Assembly: GCF_019697375.1 (NCBI RefSeq)
Contig: NZ_JAHCDI010000004.1
Location: 4,265,324 to 4,329,323 of the forward strand
DNA length: 64,000 bases
Reading direction: 5' to 3'
Origin: Micromonospora tarapacensis
GTDB taxonomy: Bacteria > Actinomycetota > Actinomycetes > Mycobacteriales > Micromonosporaceae
Shown piece after piece: positions 43,943 through 53,097 of this stretch. Positions within the stretch are counted from its first letter, which is position 1. Every line of letters begins with the position of its first letter. The position numbers were made by a program, and so were the translations under genes. The notes below the pieces were generated by a model. The model searched no databases and was not told the origin of the DNA. It worked only from the letters and a program-made list of their open reading frames with translations.

Positions 43943-44038
43943 CCAGTGTCCTCTTTCGCCGGCCGACACGCCGGGTCGGGGATGTTCCGAACCCGGCGTG
44001 CTCGCACACTTCCGATCCCGAAGCGCCGTCGAAACGGC

Positions 44039-44866
44039 TCAGGGAATGTCCACCTCGATCGCCGCCGTCCTCGAAAAGGTCAGCACCGCCATGTCCTTCA
44101 CGAAGGTGGTCTCGCTGGGCTCAAGAAACTCCCGCGCATCGTCGACACGAGCCGTCGTCGTGCCCGTCAGGGCAGCGTGGGGGTTCTTCCCCAGCCGAAC
44201 ACCGTGCGCGAGGTTGTGCGGATAGCTGAGGACGAGTGCGGCACCCTCGTACTCGTCGGGCGCAAACGTGACGTCGTGGTCGCGGTCCCGCAGCTCATCG
44301 GTAGGAAGGTCGGAGAAGTGAGCGCCGAATTCCGCCCCCTCGATGTTCTGCGTCCGCACCGTGGGGTAGAAAATCACACTGCCCACCGGCTCCTGCGGGG
44401 AGGCGATGTCCCGGTGGAGGAATCCTTCGTAGACCTGCCCAGCACGCGCGACCACCCGGAAGAGGAACAGTGTCACGATTAGGTGTTGCTCGTCGAATTC
44501 CTTCGGGATCGCCAGCTGCGCCGCAAGGCGCACGATGCCGTCGAGGTGGGCGAACGCCGGCACCTCGGTCGCGTCGGGAAGTTCCATTCCCGGTTCTCCA
44601 CGAGGCTGGAACCTGGTCTCGGACAATGAGAAGGACGACTTGACGGCACCAGCGGCCAGCGCCCGAGTCTCGCCGCGCCCCAAGCAAGCGCGCTGGTAGT
44701 TGTCCCAGGCTCGACGCCGCGTGGCGACTTGTTCGGTCGGTGTCGTTCGAAGGCGGTCGGTGATACCGGAGAACACATCCTGGAGGTGACCGATCGCGGA
44801 ACTGACCGATGCCTCCCTCACCAGCCGCGCCATCGACTCCGATCGCTCTGTCTCGGACTCAGCCAT
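44039..44866 (-). CDS. Probable 2-oxoglutarate/Fe(II)-dependent oxygenase
   Basis: 275 aa from ATG 44866 (GAAGGAG upstream). The pattern GFLHRDIAS (His151-x-Asp153), NIEGAEF and GAALVLSYPHNLAHGVRLGKNPHAALTG (His221 as distal ligand, Arg nearby) fits the jelly-roll HxD...H iron site. The match is by motif order only. If right, it hydroxylates or desaturates an amino-acid or nucleoside intermediate. It is the upstream gene of a pair with the kinase (96-base gap) and divergent from the APH gene. Confidence 0.6.
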   Translation of the reverse strand: MAESETERSESMARLVREASVSSAIGHLQDVFSGITDRLRTTPTEQVATRRRAWDNYQRACLGRGETRALAAGAVKSSFSLSETRFQPRGEPGMELPDATEVPAFAHLDGIVRLAAQLAIPKEFDEQHLIVTLFLFRVVARAGQVYEGFLHRDIASPQEPVGSVIFYPTVRTQNIEGAEFGAHFSDLPTDELRDRDHDVTFAPDEYEGAALVLSYPHNLAHGVRLGKNPHAALTGTTTARVDDAREFLEPSETTFVKDMAVLTFSRTAAIEVDIP

Positions 44867-44975
44867 TGCACACTCCTTCGAAGTGGTTTTGCATTCGTGC
44901 CGGGGGAGGTAGTTTAGGCATGCGAATCTCACTCATCGACCCGAGATCGGCATAGTAGCGCGGGAGCATTTCGTC

Positions 44976-45986
44976 ATGACGTTGATTCGACGCCCAATCC
45001 GACCACCTTACGATGGAGCACCGTTCCCGACCGCGACACTGGTTCAGGCGTCGGCGGTCATCGACCGGTACCAGCTTGACATAGATCCGCGGAAGACAAA
45101 GCGGGTCAATTCATCGGGCAATGTGCATTCGGTGTACCGGCTCGGCGACAAGTATATCCTGAAAATACCGCGAGACCATCCGCGCGCGATCGGAGAAACA
45201 CTCACCGCGTCAGTCGCAGTGCCGGCCGCCACTTCCGCTGGCGTCCGGACCGGATCACTCGTCGCGTTCGACGACAGCCTGGAGATATTCAGCGTCCCGT
45301 TCTCGGTCTTCGAGTACGTGCGCGGCGAATCGGTGACCCCGTCCGCGCGGCTCCTGCCGTCCGACGCGGCCGTCTGGCACGATGTCGGGCGCGAACTCGC
45401 GACACTCCACAACACCGTAGGTCACGTGGACGATCCGAACGGCTGGCTCGAGGAGTGGACCCGCCCGCTCGACCACGCCGCAATCCTGACAGGACTCGTC
45501 GAAGCCGGCGTGCTGGCCTCGCACTCGGCCGAGTGGTTCGACGAATTGTTGAACGCCCTGAAGCCCTCGGTCAGCGGCGCGAACCGGTATCGCCGATTCG
45601 TGCACGGCGACCTCAAGCCGGGGAACGTCGTGCGGTGCGACGGCCGACTTTCCGCGCTGATCGACTGGGATGACGCGGGTTGGTTCGATCCGGCGATCGA
45701 TTTCGCGCAGATACCCCTGCAACTGGTCGACGTCACTCTCGCCGGTTACCGGGCCGTCGCTCCGCTGGACGGCGACGACACGGCCGAGCAGCGAATCCTC
45801 TGGGACCACGTGATGACCGCGCTGACGGAGCTGTGGCGGCTTCGTATCGACATGGCCAAGGTCTACCACCCATGCCCCGGCGACGGGCTCGTCGAGGTGC
45901 TCGCCCTCGCCGTCGACGGCACGTCGTCACTGCTCCAGCACTTCCCGGTCCGCCGAGGCCTGGCCAAGCCGGCGGCGCGGGGCTGA
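44976..45986 (+). CDS. Aminoglycoside phosphotransferase-family kinase
   Basis: 336 aa. The ATP-binding lobe has NVHSVYRLGDKYILKIPRD, the catalytic loop is RRFVHGDLKPGNVV (HGDxxxxN, near residue 207) and the metal motif is LIDWDDAGW. Members phosphorylate antibiotics, choline, homoserine or similar hydroxyls. In a biosynthetic cluster it may inactivate the product for self-resistance or act as a tailoring kinase. The start ATG 44976 has GGGAG nine bases upstream. It is convergent with the FlK-like gene. Confidence 0.85.
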   Translation: MTLIRRPIRPPYDGAPFPTATLVQASAVIDRYQLDIDPRKTKRVNSSGNVHSVYRLGDKYILKIPRDHPRAIGETLTASVAVPAATSAGVRTGSLVAFDDSLEIFSVPFSVFEYVRGESVTPSARLLPSDAAVWHDVGRELATLHNTVGHVDDPNGWLEEWTRPLDHAAILTGLVEAGVLASHSAEWFDELLNALKPSVSGANRYRRFVHGDLKPGNVVRCDGRLSALIDWDDAGWFDPAIDFAQIPLQLVDVTLAGYRAVAPLDGDDTAEQRILWDHVMTALTELWRLRIDMAKVYHPCPGDGLVEVLALAVDGTSSLLQHFPVRRGLAKPAARG

Positions 45987-46080
45987 CCGTGCTCCGCCGC
46001 CAGAACCCGTACCTCGGCGCTCGTCGGTGACGGCTTTCGCCGTACCGCGAGCGGCCGAGGTGCGGAGCGCCATGGGGGTC

Positions 46081-46446
46081 TCAGGCGGATATGCGGGCTT
46101 GGAACCGTTCGGCGTCGACCACGGCGCGCTGGTGAACGCCGTCGCAGAGCACACTGCCGTCGACGCTCCTGACGGCGAAGTCGAATCGAGGCTGCGCGAC
46201 GTCGCCGGCAGCGGTCGCCTCGATGACCACGACCTCGCCGACCCGGGCGGGGGCGCGGTGGTTCATGACGACCTGCACGCCGACCGTCATCTCGCCGGGC
46301 GCCAGCTGCGGTTGAAGGAGATCGGCGCACAGGCGCTCCACGTGGCCGAGGATGGCTGGTGTCGACAGCACTTCGACACCGGGGTTCCCCCAGCGCGAAG
46401 CGGAGTCCTCCGGGCTGACGGTAATGCGGCGTTCATTGCTGATCAC
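46081..46446 (-). CDS. FlK-like hotdog thioesterase
   Basis: 121 aa. The pattern ITVSPEDSASRWGNPGVEVLSTPAILGHVERLCADLL... EMTVGVQVVMNHRAPARVGEVVVIEATA... LCDGVHQRAVVD matches the fluoroacetyl-CoA thioesterase-like family. The conserved Thr (STPA), Glu (HVER) and His (MNHRAP) are present. It hydrolyses a small acyl-CoA or clears mis-primed acyl groups. It is the most distal gene of the minus-strand operon, 105 bases after the PGM1-like ligase. Confidence 0.82.
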   Translation of the reverse strand: MISNERRITVSPEDSASRWGNPGVEVLSTPAILGHVERLCADLLQPQLAPGEMTVGVQVVMNHRAPARVGEVVVIEATAAGDVAQPRFDFAVRSVDGSVLCDGVHQRAVVDAERFQARISA

Positions 46447-46551
46447 GGATTTCTCCTGACATGCAGAGGCACCCCCAACGGCAGCTGAGCACAGCAGACC
46501 GGGGAGCCATGGATTGTGGTCCGACGTTCGCTCAGCTGTCCGCGGATGTTG

Positions 46552-47886
46552 TCAGCGCGACGTCGGCAGCAGGTGGAGCCGCCGCTCGTAGTCATCGGCT
46601 GTGGCGACGTCGATTCCAACTGCGCAGTACTCGACCGCCCCGGACTGGGCGGTGTGATCGCAGGTGAGGATGACGCCTTCGCCACGCTCGGGGTCGAACG
46701 CCAAGCCGGCCCGCTCTAGCGCCGCCACGGCACTCGTGAACGAATCCACCTTCAGGTGGTTGTTGCTGATGAGGTGCCGGCGTCGCAGGTAGTCGTCGCC
46801 CAAGAGCGTCCGGCCGATCCAGTGGAGATGGGTGGAGCCGCCGAGGCGACCGTTGAACTCGTTGAGGACGACGGTCTTGCCGTCGTCGGCCGCCAGTCCA
46901 TCGATGTTGATGAGCCCGCGATAGCCCATCGCGTGCACGACGCCGGCGAGTTCGAGCGCGTATCGGGAGAACTCGGCGTCGCACTCCTTGGAGATCGAAC
47001 TCGGGGGTATCAGGAGTCCGTCGAAAATGGGCGCCATCCGCATCTCCGCCGTGTGGCGCATGACCGGGGACCCACCGGTCAAGTTCACCTCGCACCCCAA
47101 GGAGATCGAGTCCCTTAGGTAGTGCTCGACGACGACGGGATCGCGGCCGTTCGAGCTGAAGCGCGGCCACTGCTCGGCTAGTCGCCTCTCGACGGCGTGG
47201 CGGTCCGCTACGACGGTGAGCGCAGCGGCTCCCAACTGCACGGTGTCCGCCGATGGCGTGAGGATCTCGTTGCCATGACCGCTTTCGTGCGCGTCCTGTT
47301 TGACGATCACGGACCGCCCCGCCTCGATGAACGAGACGACGAAGTCGGTGGCATCGCTCACCGACCTGGTCACCAAGCCCTCGGCGATGGGGACGCCGGC
47401 TCCCCCGGAGAGTGCCCGGAACACTGACTTCCGGTTGAGCAGCTCGGCACCGCCGGCCGCGCAGAACGCGACACTCGCGTCGTGCGACCCGATTCCGACA
47501 TCGCGAGAAAGCGACGCGATGATCTGGTCGTAGCAGTAGGGGACGATGCAATCGAGTCCTCGGCCGGCGACCATCGCTCGCAACTCGTCGACGAACCGGG
47601 CCCCGCGAAGCCGGTCCGCCGTCAGCACGTCGTCGCCGAACCGCCCCGGCGGTGGAACGACGACGTCTGCCGCGGTGACCGGCACACCTTTCAGCCGGGA
47701 GGCGTAGGCGAGGAACTCGTCGCTGATGGGCTGTGGACTGACGAGGAGGTCGCCGGGCTCCATCGACCAGACCAACCGACAGGACAGGTTGCCGCCGATC
47801 CGGCGGTCCAGGGGGTCGAGCTGGCTGAGGTCGCCGACAAGGGCCTCGTTGAACGAGTTCCCGATGTACAGGGTAGTCATCGTCAC
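46552..47886 (-). CDS. ATP-grasp peptide ligase, PGM1-like
   Basis: 444 aa. An N-terminal pre-ATP-grasp domain (about 1-150) precedes an ATP-grasp core: SVIVKQDAHESGHGNEI, VVVEHYLRDSISLGCEVNLTGG and metal-binding VVLNEFNGRLGGSTHLHWIG. The NEFNxRxGGSTH motif and overall plan resemble the pheganomycin ligase PGM1 group, which joins a carboxylate to a peptide amine with ATP. Six bases separate it from the upstream aminotransferase gene. The substrate is unknown; CDG or an amino acid made by the neighbours is a candidate. Confidence 0.78.
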   Translation of the reverse strand: MTMTTLYIGNSFNEALVGDLSQLDPLDRRIGGNLSCRLVWSMEPGDLLVSPQPISDEFLAYASRLKGVPVTAADVVVPPPGRFGDDVLTADRLRGARFVDELRAMVAGRGLDCIVPYCYDQIIASLSRDVGIGSHDASVAFCAAGGAELLNRKSVFRALSGGAGVPIAEGLVTRSVSDATDFVVSFIEAGRSVIVKQDAHESGHGNEILTPSADTVQLGAAALTVVADRHAVERRLAEQWPRFSSNGRDPVVVEHYLRDSISLGCEVNLTGGSPVMRHTAEMRMAPIFDGLLIPPSSISKECDAEFSRYALELAGVVHAMGYRGLINIDGLAADDGKTVVLNEFNGRLGGSTHLHWIGRTLLGDDYLRRRHLISNNHLKVDSFTSAVAALERAGLAFDPERGEGVILTCDHTAQSGAVEYCAVGIDVATADDYERRLHLLPTSR

Positions 47887-47892
47887 CTCTCC

Positions 47893-49149
47893 TCAGACGC
47901 GCTCTGCTGCGAACGACTCGGACACCGCGCGGGTAAAGCGTGCGATCAGCATCTCGACCTCTCGGTCACGGATCGTCAGCGGTGGGCACACCATCACCGA
48001 CTGCGTACGCGCGTCGACGCCCGAGGGGTACACCAGGAGTCCGTTCCGCAGCGCGGCATCGACGATCCGGCGGTTCAACGGCGTGGTCGCGAACTCGACC
48101 GAGTCCTGCTCGATCCCCATGCCGAGGAGCAGACCTCGTCCACGCGGCGGTCGGAGGAGGGGCACCGACTGTGCGATCAGTGCCAGCTCTCGCCGAAGGT
48201 AGGCGCCCACCTCCCGCGCTCGCGAGACGAGCCGGTGGTCGCGCGTGTACGTGAGCACCGCGAGCGCCGCCGCGGCGGCCAGCGGGTTGCCGCTCATCGT
48301 GTGGCCCATCGACACCTCCGCCGCCGGGACACCGGGCAGCACGTGTTCCCCCACGATGCAAGCGCCGATCGGCAGGTAGCCGCCGCTGAGGCCTTTCCCG
48401 GTGACCAAGAGGTCCGGCATGATCCCGGACTTCGAGACACCGAACCATTCACCGAGCCGGCCGAATCCGCTCATCACCTCATCCGCGATCAGCAGAGCTC
48501 CGGCGCTGTCACAGAACTCACGGATCCCGCGGAGCGTCCGGACCTCCGTCTCCGCCCCTCCGCTGGCCGCCCCGCCGACCGGCTCGAGGACGACGGCGGC
48601 CACGCGTGCGGGATCCACCCGTTCGAGGACGGACATCCAGTCCTCAAGCGACGGCAGGATCTCGGCGTCGTGCGAGGATGACACCTGCTCCAGCCTCGCC
48701 GCACCGCCGAGCAGAGCATCGACGTTGCGGCGGCGAGGCGGATGTCCGGACACCGCGAGCGCGCCGGCGGTCATGCCGTGATAGCTCGGCCGCTGCGAGA
48801 CGATGATGTCTCGCCCGGTCCCTGCGTGGTGGTGCAGGGCGAGCCGGAGTGCGGTCTCCATCGTCTCGGATCCGGAATTGTTGTAGACGACCTCCCTGTA
48901 TCCGGGGCCGGCGATCGACAGGACCATGGCGGACAGGTCTTCGACGGGCTGACTGCGGAACTGGCTGCGATGGGCGAACGTCACGAGCTGCGACTGCCTC
49001 GAGATCGCCTCGAGCACCTCGGGCACGCCGTGACCGATGTTCACGCAGATCGTGCCCGAGCACCCGTCGACGTACTCCCGGCCGTCGGCGTCGACGATCA
49101 TGACCCCCTTCGCACGAGCCACCATAGGCAGTGCGGATGCTCCCGTCAT
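47893..49149 (-). CDS. Class III PLP aminotransferase
   Basis: 418 aa. NNSGSETMETALRLALHHH, LLIADEVMSGFGRLGEWFG (PLP Asp), LLVTGKGLSGGYLPIGA (Schiff-base Lys) and GHTMSGNPLAAAAALAVL show a complete active site. It would make an omega- or beta-amino acid or diamine for ligation by the adjacent ATP-grasp enzymes. ATG 49149 overlaps the upstream stop by one base (TAATG). Confidence 0.87.
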   Translation of the reverse strand: MTGASALPMVARAKGVMIVDADGREYVDGCSGTICVNIGHGVPEVLEAISRQSQLVTFAHRSQFRSQPVEDLSAMVLSIAGPGYREVVYNNSGSETMETALRLALHHHAGTGRDIIVSQRPSYHGMTAGALAVSGHPPRRRNVDALLGGAARLEQVSSSHDAEILPSLEDWMSVLERVDPARVAAVVLEPVGGAASGGAETEVRTLRGIREFCDSAGALLIADEVMSGFGRLGEWFGVSKSGIMPDLLVTGKGLSGGYLPIGACIVGEHVLPGVPAAEVSMGHTMSGNPLAAAAALAVLTYTRDHRLVSRAREVGAYLRRELALIAQSVPLLRPPRGRGLLLGMGIEQDSVEFATTPLNRRIVDAALRNGLLVYPSGVDARTQSVMVCPPLTIRDREVEMLIARFTRAVSESFAAERV

Positions 49150-50342
49150 TACGTCCCCGACCCACTGGAACCTCGTGCGAGCTCGCCGGACCGGTACGCA
49201 CGCCGCACGTGGTTGAAGATGTTCTTCTTCTGCATCTCGTCCGTCCCGGCGGCGATCTTGAAAGCCACCGAGTCGCGCAGGTTGCGCTCCACCGCGCTGC
49301 CGGATTCGTAGCCCGAGTGGCCGAACGCCTGGACCAGGTCGAGACCCGAGCCGACGAGACCGGTCGAGGCGAACAGCTTCGTCACCGAGGCACTGAGGCT
49401 GTATCCATCGTGCCAGCCGTCCAACTGGCCGAACGACCGGTAGGCCAGTGCGCGGGACCCCTCGACGGCCATAGCAAGCGACACGACCTTCTCCTGCATG
49501 TACTGATGCCCGCTCAGCGGCGCGCCGAACGCGCGCCGCGTCTCGAGCTGCCGGACCAACGGCTCGAGCTGCGCCTCCAGGGAACTCCCGACGATGATCC
49601 CGAACAGAATCCTGTCGTACGCCAAGGTGCTGTAGAGGCGCTTCAGGCCCTCACCGACGCCGCCGATCACCGCATCGGCATCGACGTGCACGTCGCGGAA
49701 CGTGATCGGTCCGGTGGGACTCGTCCGGAGTCCCAGGAGATCCTCACCGGGTCCGATCTCGACCCCGTCGACGTTGGTGCGTGTCACGAACAGGCTGAGT
49801 TCGAAGGCCCCGGACTCGGTGTCGGTGCGAACCGCCACCATGACGACATCCGCGACAGGCGCGTTCGTGATGTGCGCCTTGCCGCCGTTGAGGATGAAGC
49901 CGCCGTCGGCCGCGGGGACCGCCCGGGTCGAGATCCCCCGGACGTCGGACCCACCGGACTCCTCGGTGGACCCCGTGGCCGCGATTTCTCCGGATGTCAG
50001 GCCCGGCAGCCAGGTTTGCTGTTGCTCCGAGGTGCCGGCGGTCACCAGCAGCCGGATCAGGCCGCTCTGCGACGCGACGGACATGAGGAAACCGAGATCA
50101 CGCGCACCGAGCGACAGGCCCTCCATCGCTGCCAGCCAGTCCCAGCTGTCCTGGCCGGCACCTCCAATCTCTGCCGGCACCTGCAACTGCCAGAAGTCGG
50201 TGGCCGCCAGCTCCTTCCAGATCCCCCGATCGAAGGATCCGTCTCGATCGCGGGCATCGGTTCCCACCGCAACCAGATCGGTGGCGATCTCATGGAACCG
50301 CCCCCGGATCTCCAGCTGACGCTTGTTCCAAGTTATGTTCAC
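49149..50342 (-). CDS. Acyl-CoA dehydrogenase-family flavoenzyme
   Basis: 397 aa from GTG 50342 (GGAGGAG directly upstream). FAD-site motifs are IAATGSTEESGGSDVRG and KAHITNAPVADVVMVAV. The C-terminal VQAFGHSGYESGSAVERNLRDSVAFKIAAGTDEMQKKNIF matches the ACAD family; the usual catalytic Glu of the YEGT version is Ala here, as in the GGT-type subgroup. It likely desaturates a CoA- or carrier-bound acyl chain. It starts in a GTGA overlap with the KASIII gene. Confidence 0.87.
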   Translation of the reverse strand: MNITWNKRQLEIRGRFHEIATDLVAVGTDARDRDGSFDRGIWKELAATDFWQLQVPAEIGGAGQDSWDWLAAMEGLSLGARDLGFLMSVASQSGLIRLLVTAGTSEQQQTWLPGLTSGEIAATGSTEESGGSDVRGISTRAVPAADGGFILNGGKAHITNAPVADVVMVAVRTDTESGAFELSLFVTRTNVDGVEIGPGEDLLGLRTSPTGPITFRDVHVDADAVIGGVGEGLKRLYSTLAYDRILFGIIVGSSLEAQLEPLVRQLETRRAFGAPLSGHQYMQEKVVSLAMAVEGSRALAYRSFGQLDGWHDGYSLSASVTKLFASTGLVGSGLDLVQAFGHSGYESGSAVERNLRDSVAFKIAAGTDEMQKKNIFNHVRRAYRSGELARGSSGSGT

Positions 50343-51397
50343 GGCTCCTCCACTCTGGCACCCGGGTTCGACCAGCTGATCAGGGTGCCTCCCCACGACA
50401 TCCCGGCGCCGAAGGCCGCGAGCAGTACCAAAGACCCCTGTCGCAGCCGGCCGTCCTGCACCGCCGCGTCGATCCCGAGTGGCACCGACGCTCCGACGGT
50501 GTTGCCGAACACCTCGCCGGTATTCACATTCCGGTCCCCGGCGAAACCCGCTTCCTCGGCGCAACGCGCCACGAGTTTGGGATTCGCCTGGTGACAGATC
50601 AGATAGTCGACGTCCGCCACGGTGACGCCCGCCATCTGCGTCACCGTGTTCACCAGCTTCGGCAGGTTCTCGAGCAGCAACTCGGAGATCTCCCGGCCGC
50701 GCATTCTGAAGAGATGGCCTGCGGTGTCGGGGGCCCGGCCCGGCAGCGGAGGTGAGAAGCCGCCCACGGCGTAATCGCCCAGCGAGCCATCCGTCGCAAG
50801 GGCCGTCGCCATGAATCCGCCCTCCTTGACCGGGCCAAGCACCACTGCCCCCGCCCCGTCTCCGAAGAGCGGCCAGGTCTGACGATCGAGCGGGTCCGTC
50901 ATCCGCGACCAGACGTCGCAGCCGATGACCAGAACGAACGGCCGCTCGACGTCCACTCCGACCAGTGGCCGTGCGACCTCCAGCGCGAAGATGAACCCCG
51001 CGCACGCCGCGTTGAGGTCGAACGCGAAGGCCTGCGTCGCGCCGAGGCGGTCCTGGACCCGGGCGGCGACCGCCGGGACCGGCGGGTCGGGGCTGACCGT
51101 GGCCACGATGACGGTGCGGACCTCGCCGGGGCTGACACCGGCGGCGCGGAGGGCCTCCCGGCCCGCCCCGACGGCCAGGTCGGTGAGCGATGTCTCGGCG
51201 GGAGCCCGGCGCCGTTCGCGGATCCCCGTCGCACGCTGGGTCCATCCGGGCCTGGCATCGAGCGCCCGATCCATCTCGTCGCAGGTCACAACGGTGCTCG
51301 GCAGGCACGAGCCAGTGCCGATGATCCCCATCGGCGACTCCGCCGCAGCGTGGCCTCCGCGCCCCTGCGGCCGGTTCTTCGCCCCGTGGCTCATCAT
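50339..51397 (-). CDS. Beta-ketoacyl synthase III (FabH-like)
   Basis: 352 aa from ATG 51397, which overlaps the upstream ATP-grasp stop; ATG 51331 is an alternative that removes a 22-residue leader. The triad is intact: Cys in NAACAGFIFAL, His in LICHQANPKLV and Asn in VFGNTVGASVP. It could start a short acyl chain or act as an acyltransferase, as several cluster-bound KASIII enzymes do. A truncated relative lies at 41558. Confidence 0.87.
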   Translation of the reverse strand: MMSHGAKNRPQGRGGHAAAESPMGIIGTGSCLPSTVVTCDEMDRALDARPGWTQRATGIRERRRAPAETSLTDLAVGAGREALRAAGVSPGEVRTVIVATVSPDPPVPAVAARVQDRLGATQAFAFDLNAACAGFIFALEVARPLVGVDVERPFVLVIGCDVWSRMTDPLDRQTWPLFGDGAGAVVLGPVKEGGFMATALATDGSLGDYAVGGFSPPLPGRAPDTAGHLFRMRGREISELLLENLPKLVNTVTQMAGVTVADVDYLICHQANPKLVARCAEEAGFAGDRNVNTGEVFGNTVGASVPLGIDAAVQDGRLRQGSLVLLAAFGAGMSWGGTLISWSNPGARVEEP

Positions 51398-52380
51398 CGC
51401 CGCCCCCATGCCGAGGTCACGCTGACGCGACCTTGGGCGTTTGCCTGGGCTTCCGCGAACTCCACGACGTGAACGTTGGGCACACGTGCCAGCTCCGGAG
51501 TCCATGCTGCCCAGCCCGGCACCGGGTTCACCTCGATCACCGTCAGGCCGGCCTCGCTCATGATGATGTCGACGCCGGCCGTCGTCAGGTCAGTCGCCTT
51601 CGTAGCCAGCAGGGCCAGGGACACGAGCTCCTCCGACGGCTCGACGAAGGCGGAGCTCACCGGGTCGTCGGCGAGGTCACCGGAGAACGGCTTCCAGTCG
51701 TCGTCGGCGGTGTCGAACCGCGTGCAGCTGGAGACCTTCGATCCGATGACGAGCACTCGGTAGTCACCCCTGTGCTCCAGGTAAGGCTGGCAGAGGAGCG
51801 TGCCGTGCCGTTCGAGGAGTGTGTCGATGAGCTCCAGGGCCGAGGTGGTCGGGCCGTCGAGGAGGCGCTCGACGTCGAGCCCGCGGTAGCCCAGAGCCGG
51901 CTTGACCACCACCTGGCTCCACACATCAAGCGCCGCGCGCACGTCGGCGGCACTGCGGCACTCCTTGGTCGGCGGGACGGGGATGCCGTGCAGCGTGAGC
52001 TGCTGGAGCATGGCCCGCTTGCTCGCCGCTCTGATGTGCACGTCCAGCGGATCGAGGACGATCACACCCGGTTCGCCATTTAGCGACAGAAGCTGCTGGA
52101 TCTTCTCCGTCCAGGGCGGCGTGCTGAGGTCGCACCGGCAGAGGATGACGTCGAACTCCGACAACGGGGTCCCCTGGACGGTCGCTACCGCACCCGCGGG
52201 ACCGGGATCACAGCGTACGTCGTCGAGCTCGAACACCAGCGCGCTGTGCCCGCGTTCCCTGGCGACGTCCGCGATCCCAATCGCTTCCGGCTCCGCCTTC
52301 TCCCACGCGAGAATCCCGAGTTTCACGCTGCCCACCAGAACGTGGGCGCATTGGTGGAAGTGGTCATCGATGTTCTCCAT
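51394..52380 (-). CDS. RimK-like ATP-grasp ligase
   Basis: 328 aa. It has an N-terminal domain with LGILAWEKAEPEAIGIADVARERGHSALVFELDDV, then the ATP-grasp core: KRAMLQQLTLHGIPVPPTKE, VVVKPALGYRGLDVERL, LCQPYLEHRGDYRVLVIG and metal site GVDIIMSEAGLTVIEVNPVPGW. It resembles RimK/LysX-type amino-acid ligases. It would form an amide from an acyl phosphate. The 144-base gap to folE suggests the same long transcript or a new promoter there. Confidence 0.82.
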   Translation of the reverse strand: MENIDDHFHQCAHVLVGSVKLGILAWEKAEPEAIGIADVARERGHSALVFELDDVRCDPGPAGAVATVQGTPLSEFDVILCRCDLSTPPWTEKIQQLLSLNGEPGVIVLDPLDVHIRAASKRAMLQQLTLHGIPVPPTKECRSAADVRAALDVWSQVVVKPALGYRGLDVERLLDGPTTSALELIDTLLERHGTLLCQPYLEHRGDYRVLVIGSKVSSCTRFDTADDDWKPFSGDLADDPVSSAFVEPSEELVSLALLATKATDLTTAGVDIIMSEAGLTVIEVNPVPGWAAWTPELARVPNVHVVEFAEAQANAQGRVSVTSAWGRR

Positions 52381-52524
52381 TCGTAGATGACTTTCGCCAA
52401 TCGCAGGACCGATTCAATGTGTGCAACTAGGAATTTCCTCCGTCACACAGCCCAGTTTGGACAGACCGGCCTGACAATGACGTCGATCGATGCCACTCCG
52501 CCGAAGTCGCGCCGGCTCGAATGT

Positions 52525-53097
52525 TCAGACGCTCCGGGCAGCGTGCTCCGTGAGAATCGCTTGAAGATCCGCGTGCCCCGGCTTCCACTCGCCGGCAGCC
52601 GCCTGCGTCGTCGTCAGCACGCCGCGTTCCAGGACACCCCGCGTGCTGATGCAGCCGTGCTCCGCCGTGATGATGCACGCGGCGCCGACCGGGTCGAGCT
52701 TCTGGCGTATCGCTTCCACCACCTGATAGCCGATGTGCTCCTGGACCTGCAGCCGCCGCGCATACCCGTGGAGCACCCGGGCGAGCTTCGACAGGCCGAC
52801 GATGGGTGCTCCCGGCCGCGGGCGGTACGCGACCGTCGCCGTGCCGGTGATCGGCAGCAGATGGTGCGCGCAGGTGGATGTCAAGCGGATCCCGCTGAGC
52901 ACGACGAGGCCGGGATCCGACGGTCCGGTGAACGTCGCGTCCAGGTGGATGACCGGATCGCTGTCGTATCCGGCGAGACACTCGGCCCATGCTTCGGCGA
53001 CGCGTCGGGGTGTGTCGTACGTATGCGAGTCGCGCTCCACACCGAGCGCGAGCAGGAGGTCGGAAACACTCGACGCGACCTTTTCGATGTCAATCAT
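52525..53097 (-). CDS. folE: GTP cyclohydrolase I
   Basis: 190 aa. STCAHHLLPITGTATVAYRP, IVGLSKLARVLHGYARRLQVQEHIGYQVVEAI and ITAEHGCISTRGV give the zinc ligands (Cys, His, Cys) and the substrate site. It converts GTP to dihydroneopterin triphosphate, here as the first step of 7-deazaguanine formation. ATG directly follows the queE stop (TGAATG). A housekeeping folate copy is expected elsewhere, so this one is probably cluster-dedicated. Confidence 0.93.
   Translation of the reverse strand: MIDIEKVASSVSDLLLALGVERDSHTYDTPRRVAEAWAECLAGYDSDPVIHLDATFTGPSDPGLVVLSGIRLTSTCAHHLLPITGTATVAYRPRPGAPIVGLSKLARVLHGYARRLQVQEHIGYQVVEAIRQKLDPVGAACIITAEHGCISTRGVLERGVLTTTQAAAGEWKPGHADLQAILTEHAARSV

Noticed and set aside
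46443..46685. 80-codon minus-strand frame between the FlK-like and PGM1-like genes
   Set aside because: Overlaps the PGM1-like 3' end in another frame and has shadow-type composition.
47482..50594. Long plus-strand frames opposite the aminotransferase, acyl-CoA dehydrogenase and ATP-grasp genes
   Set aside because: His/Arg/Asp-rich shadow readings without hydrophobic cores or motifs.
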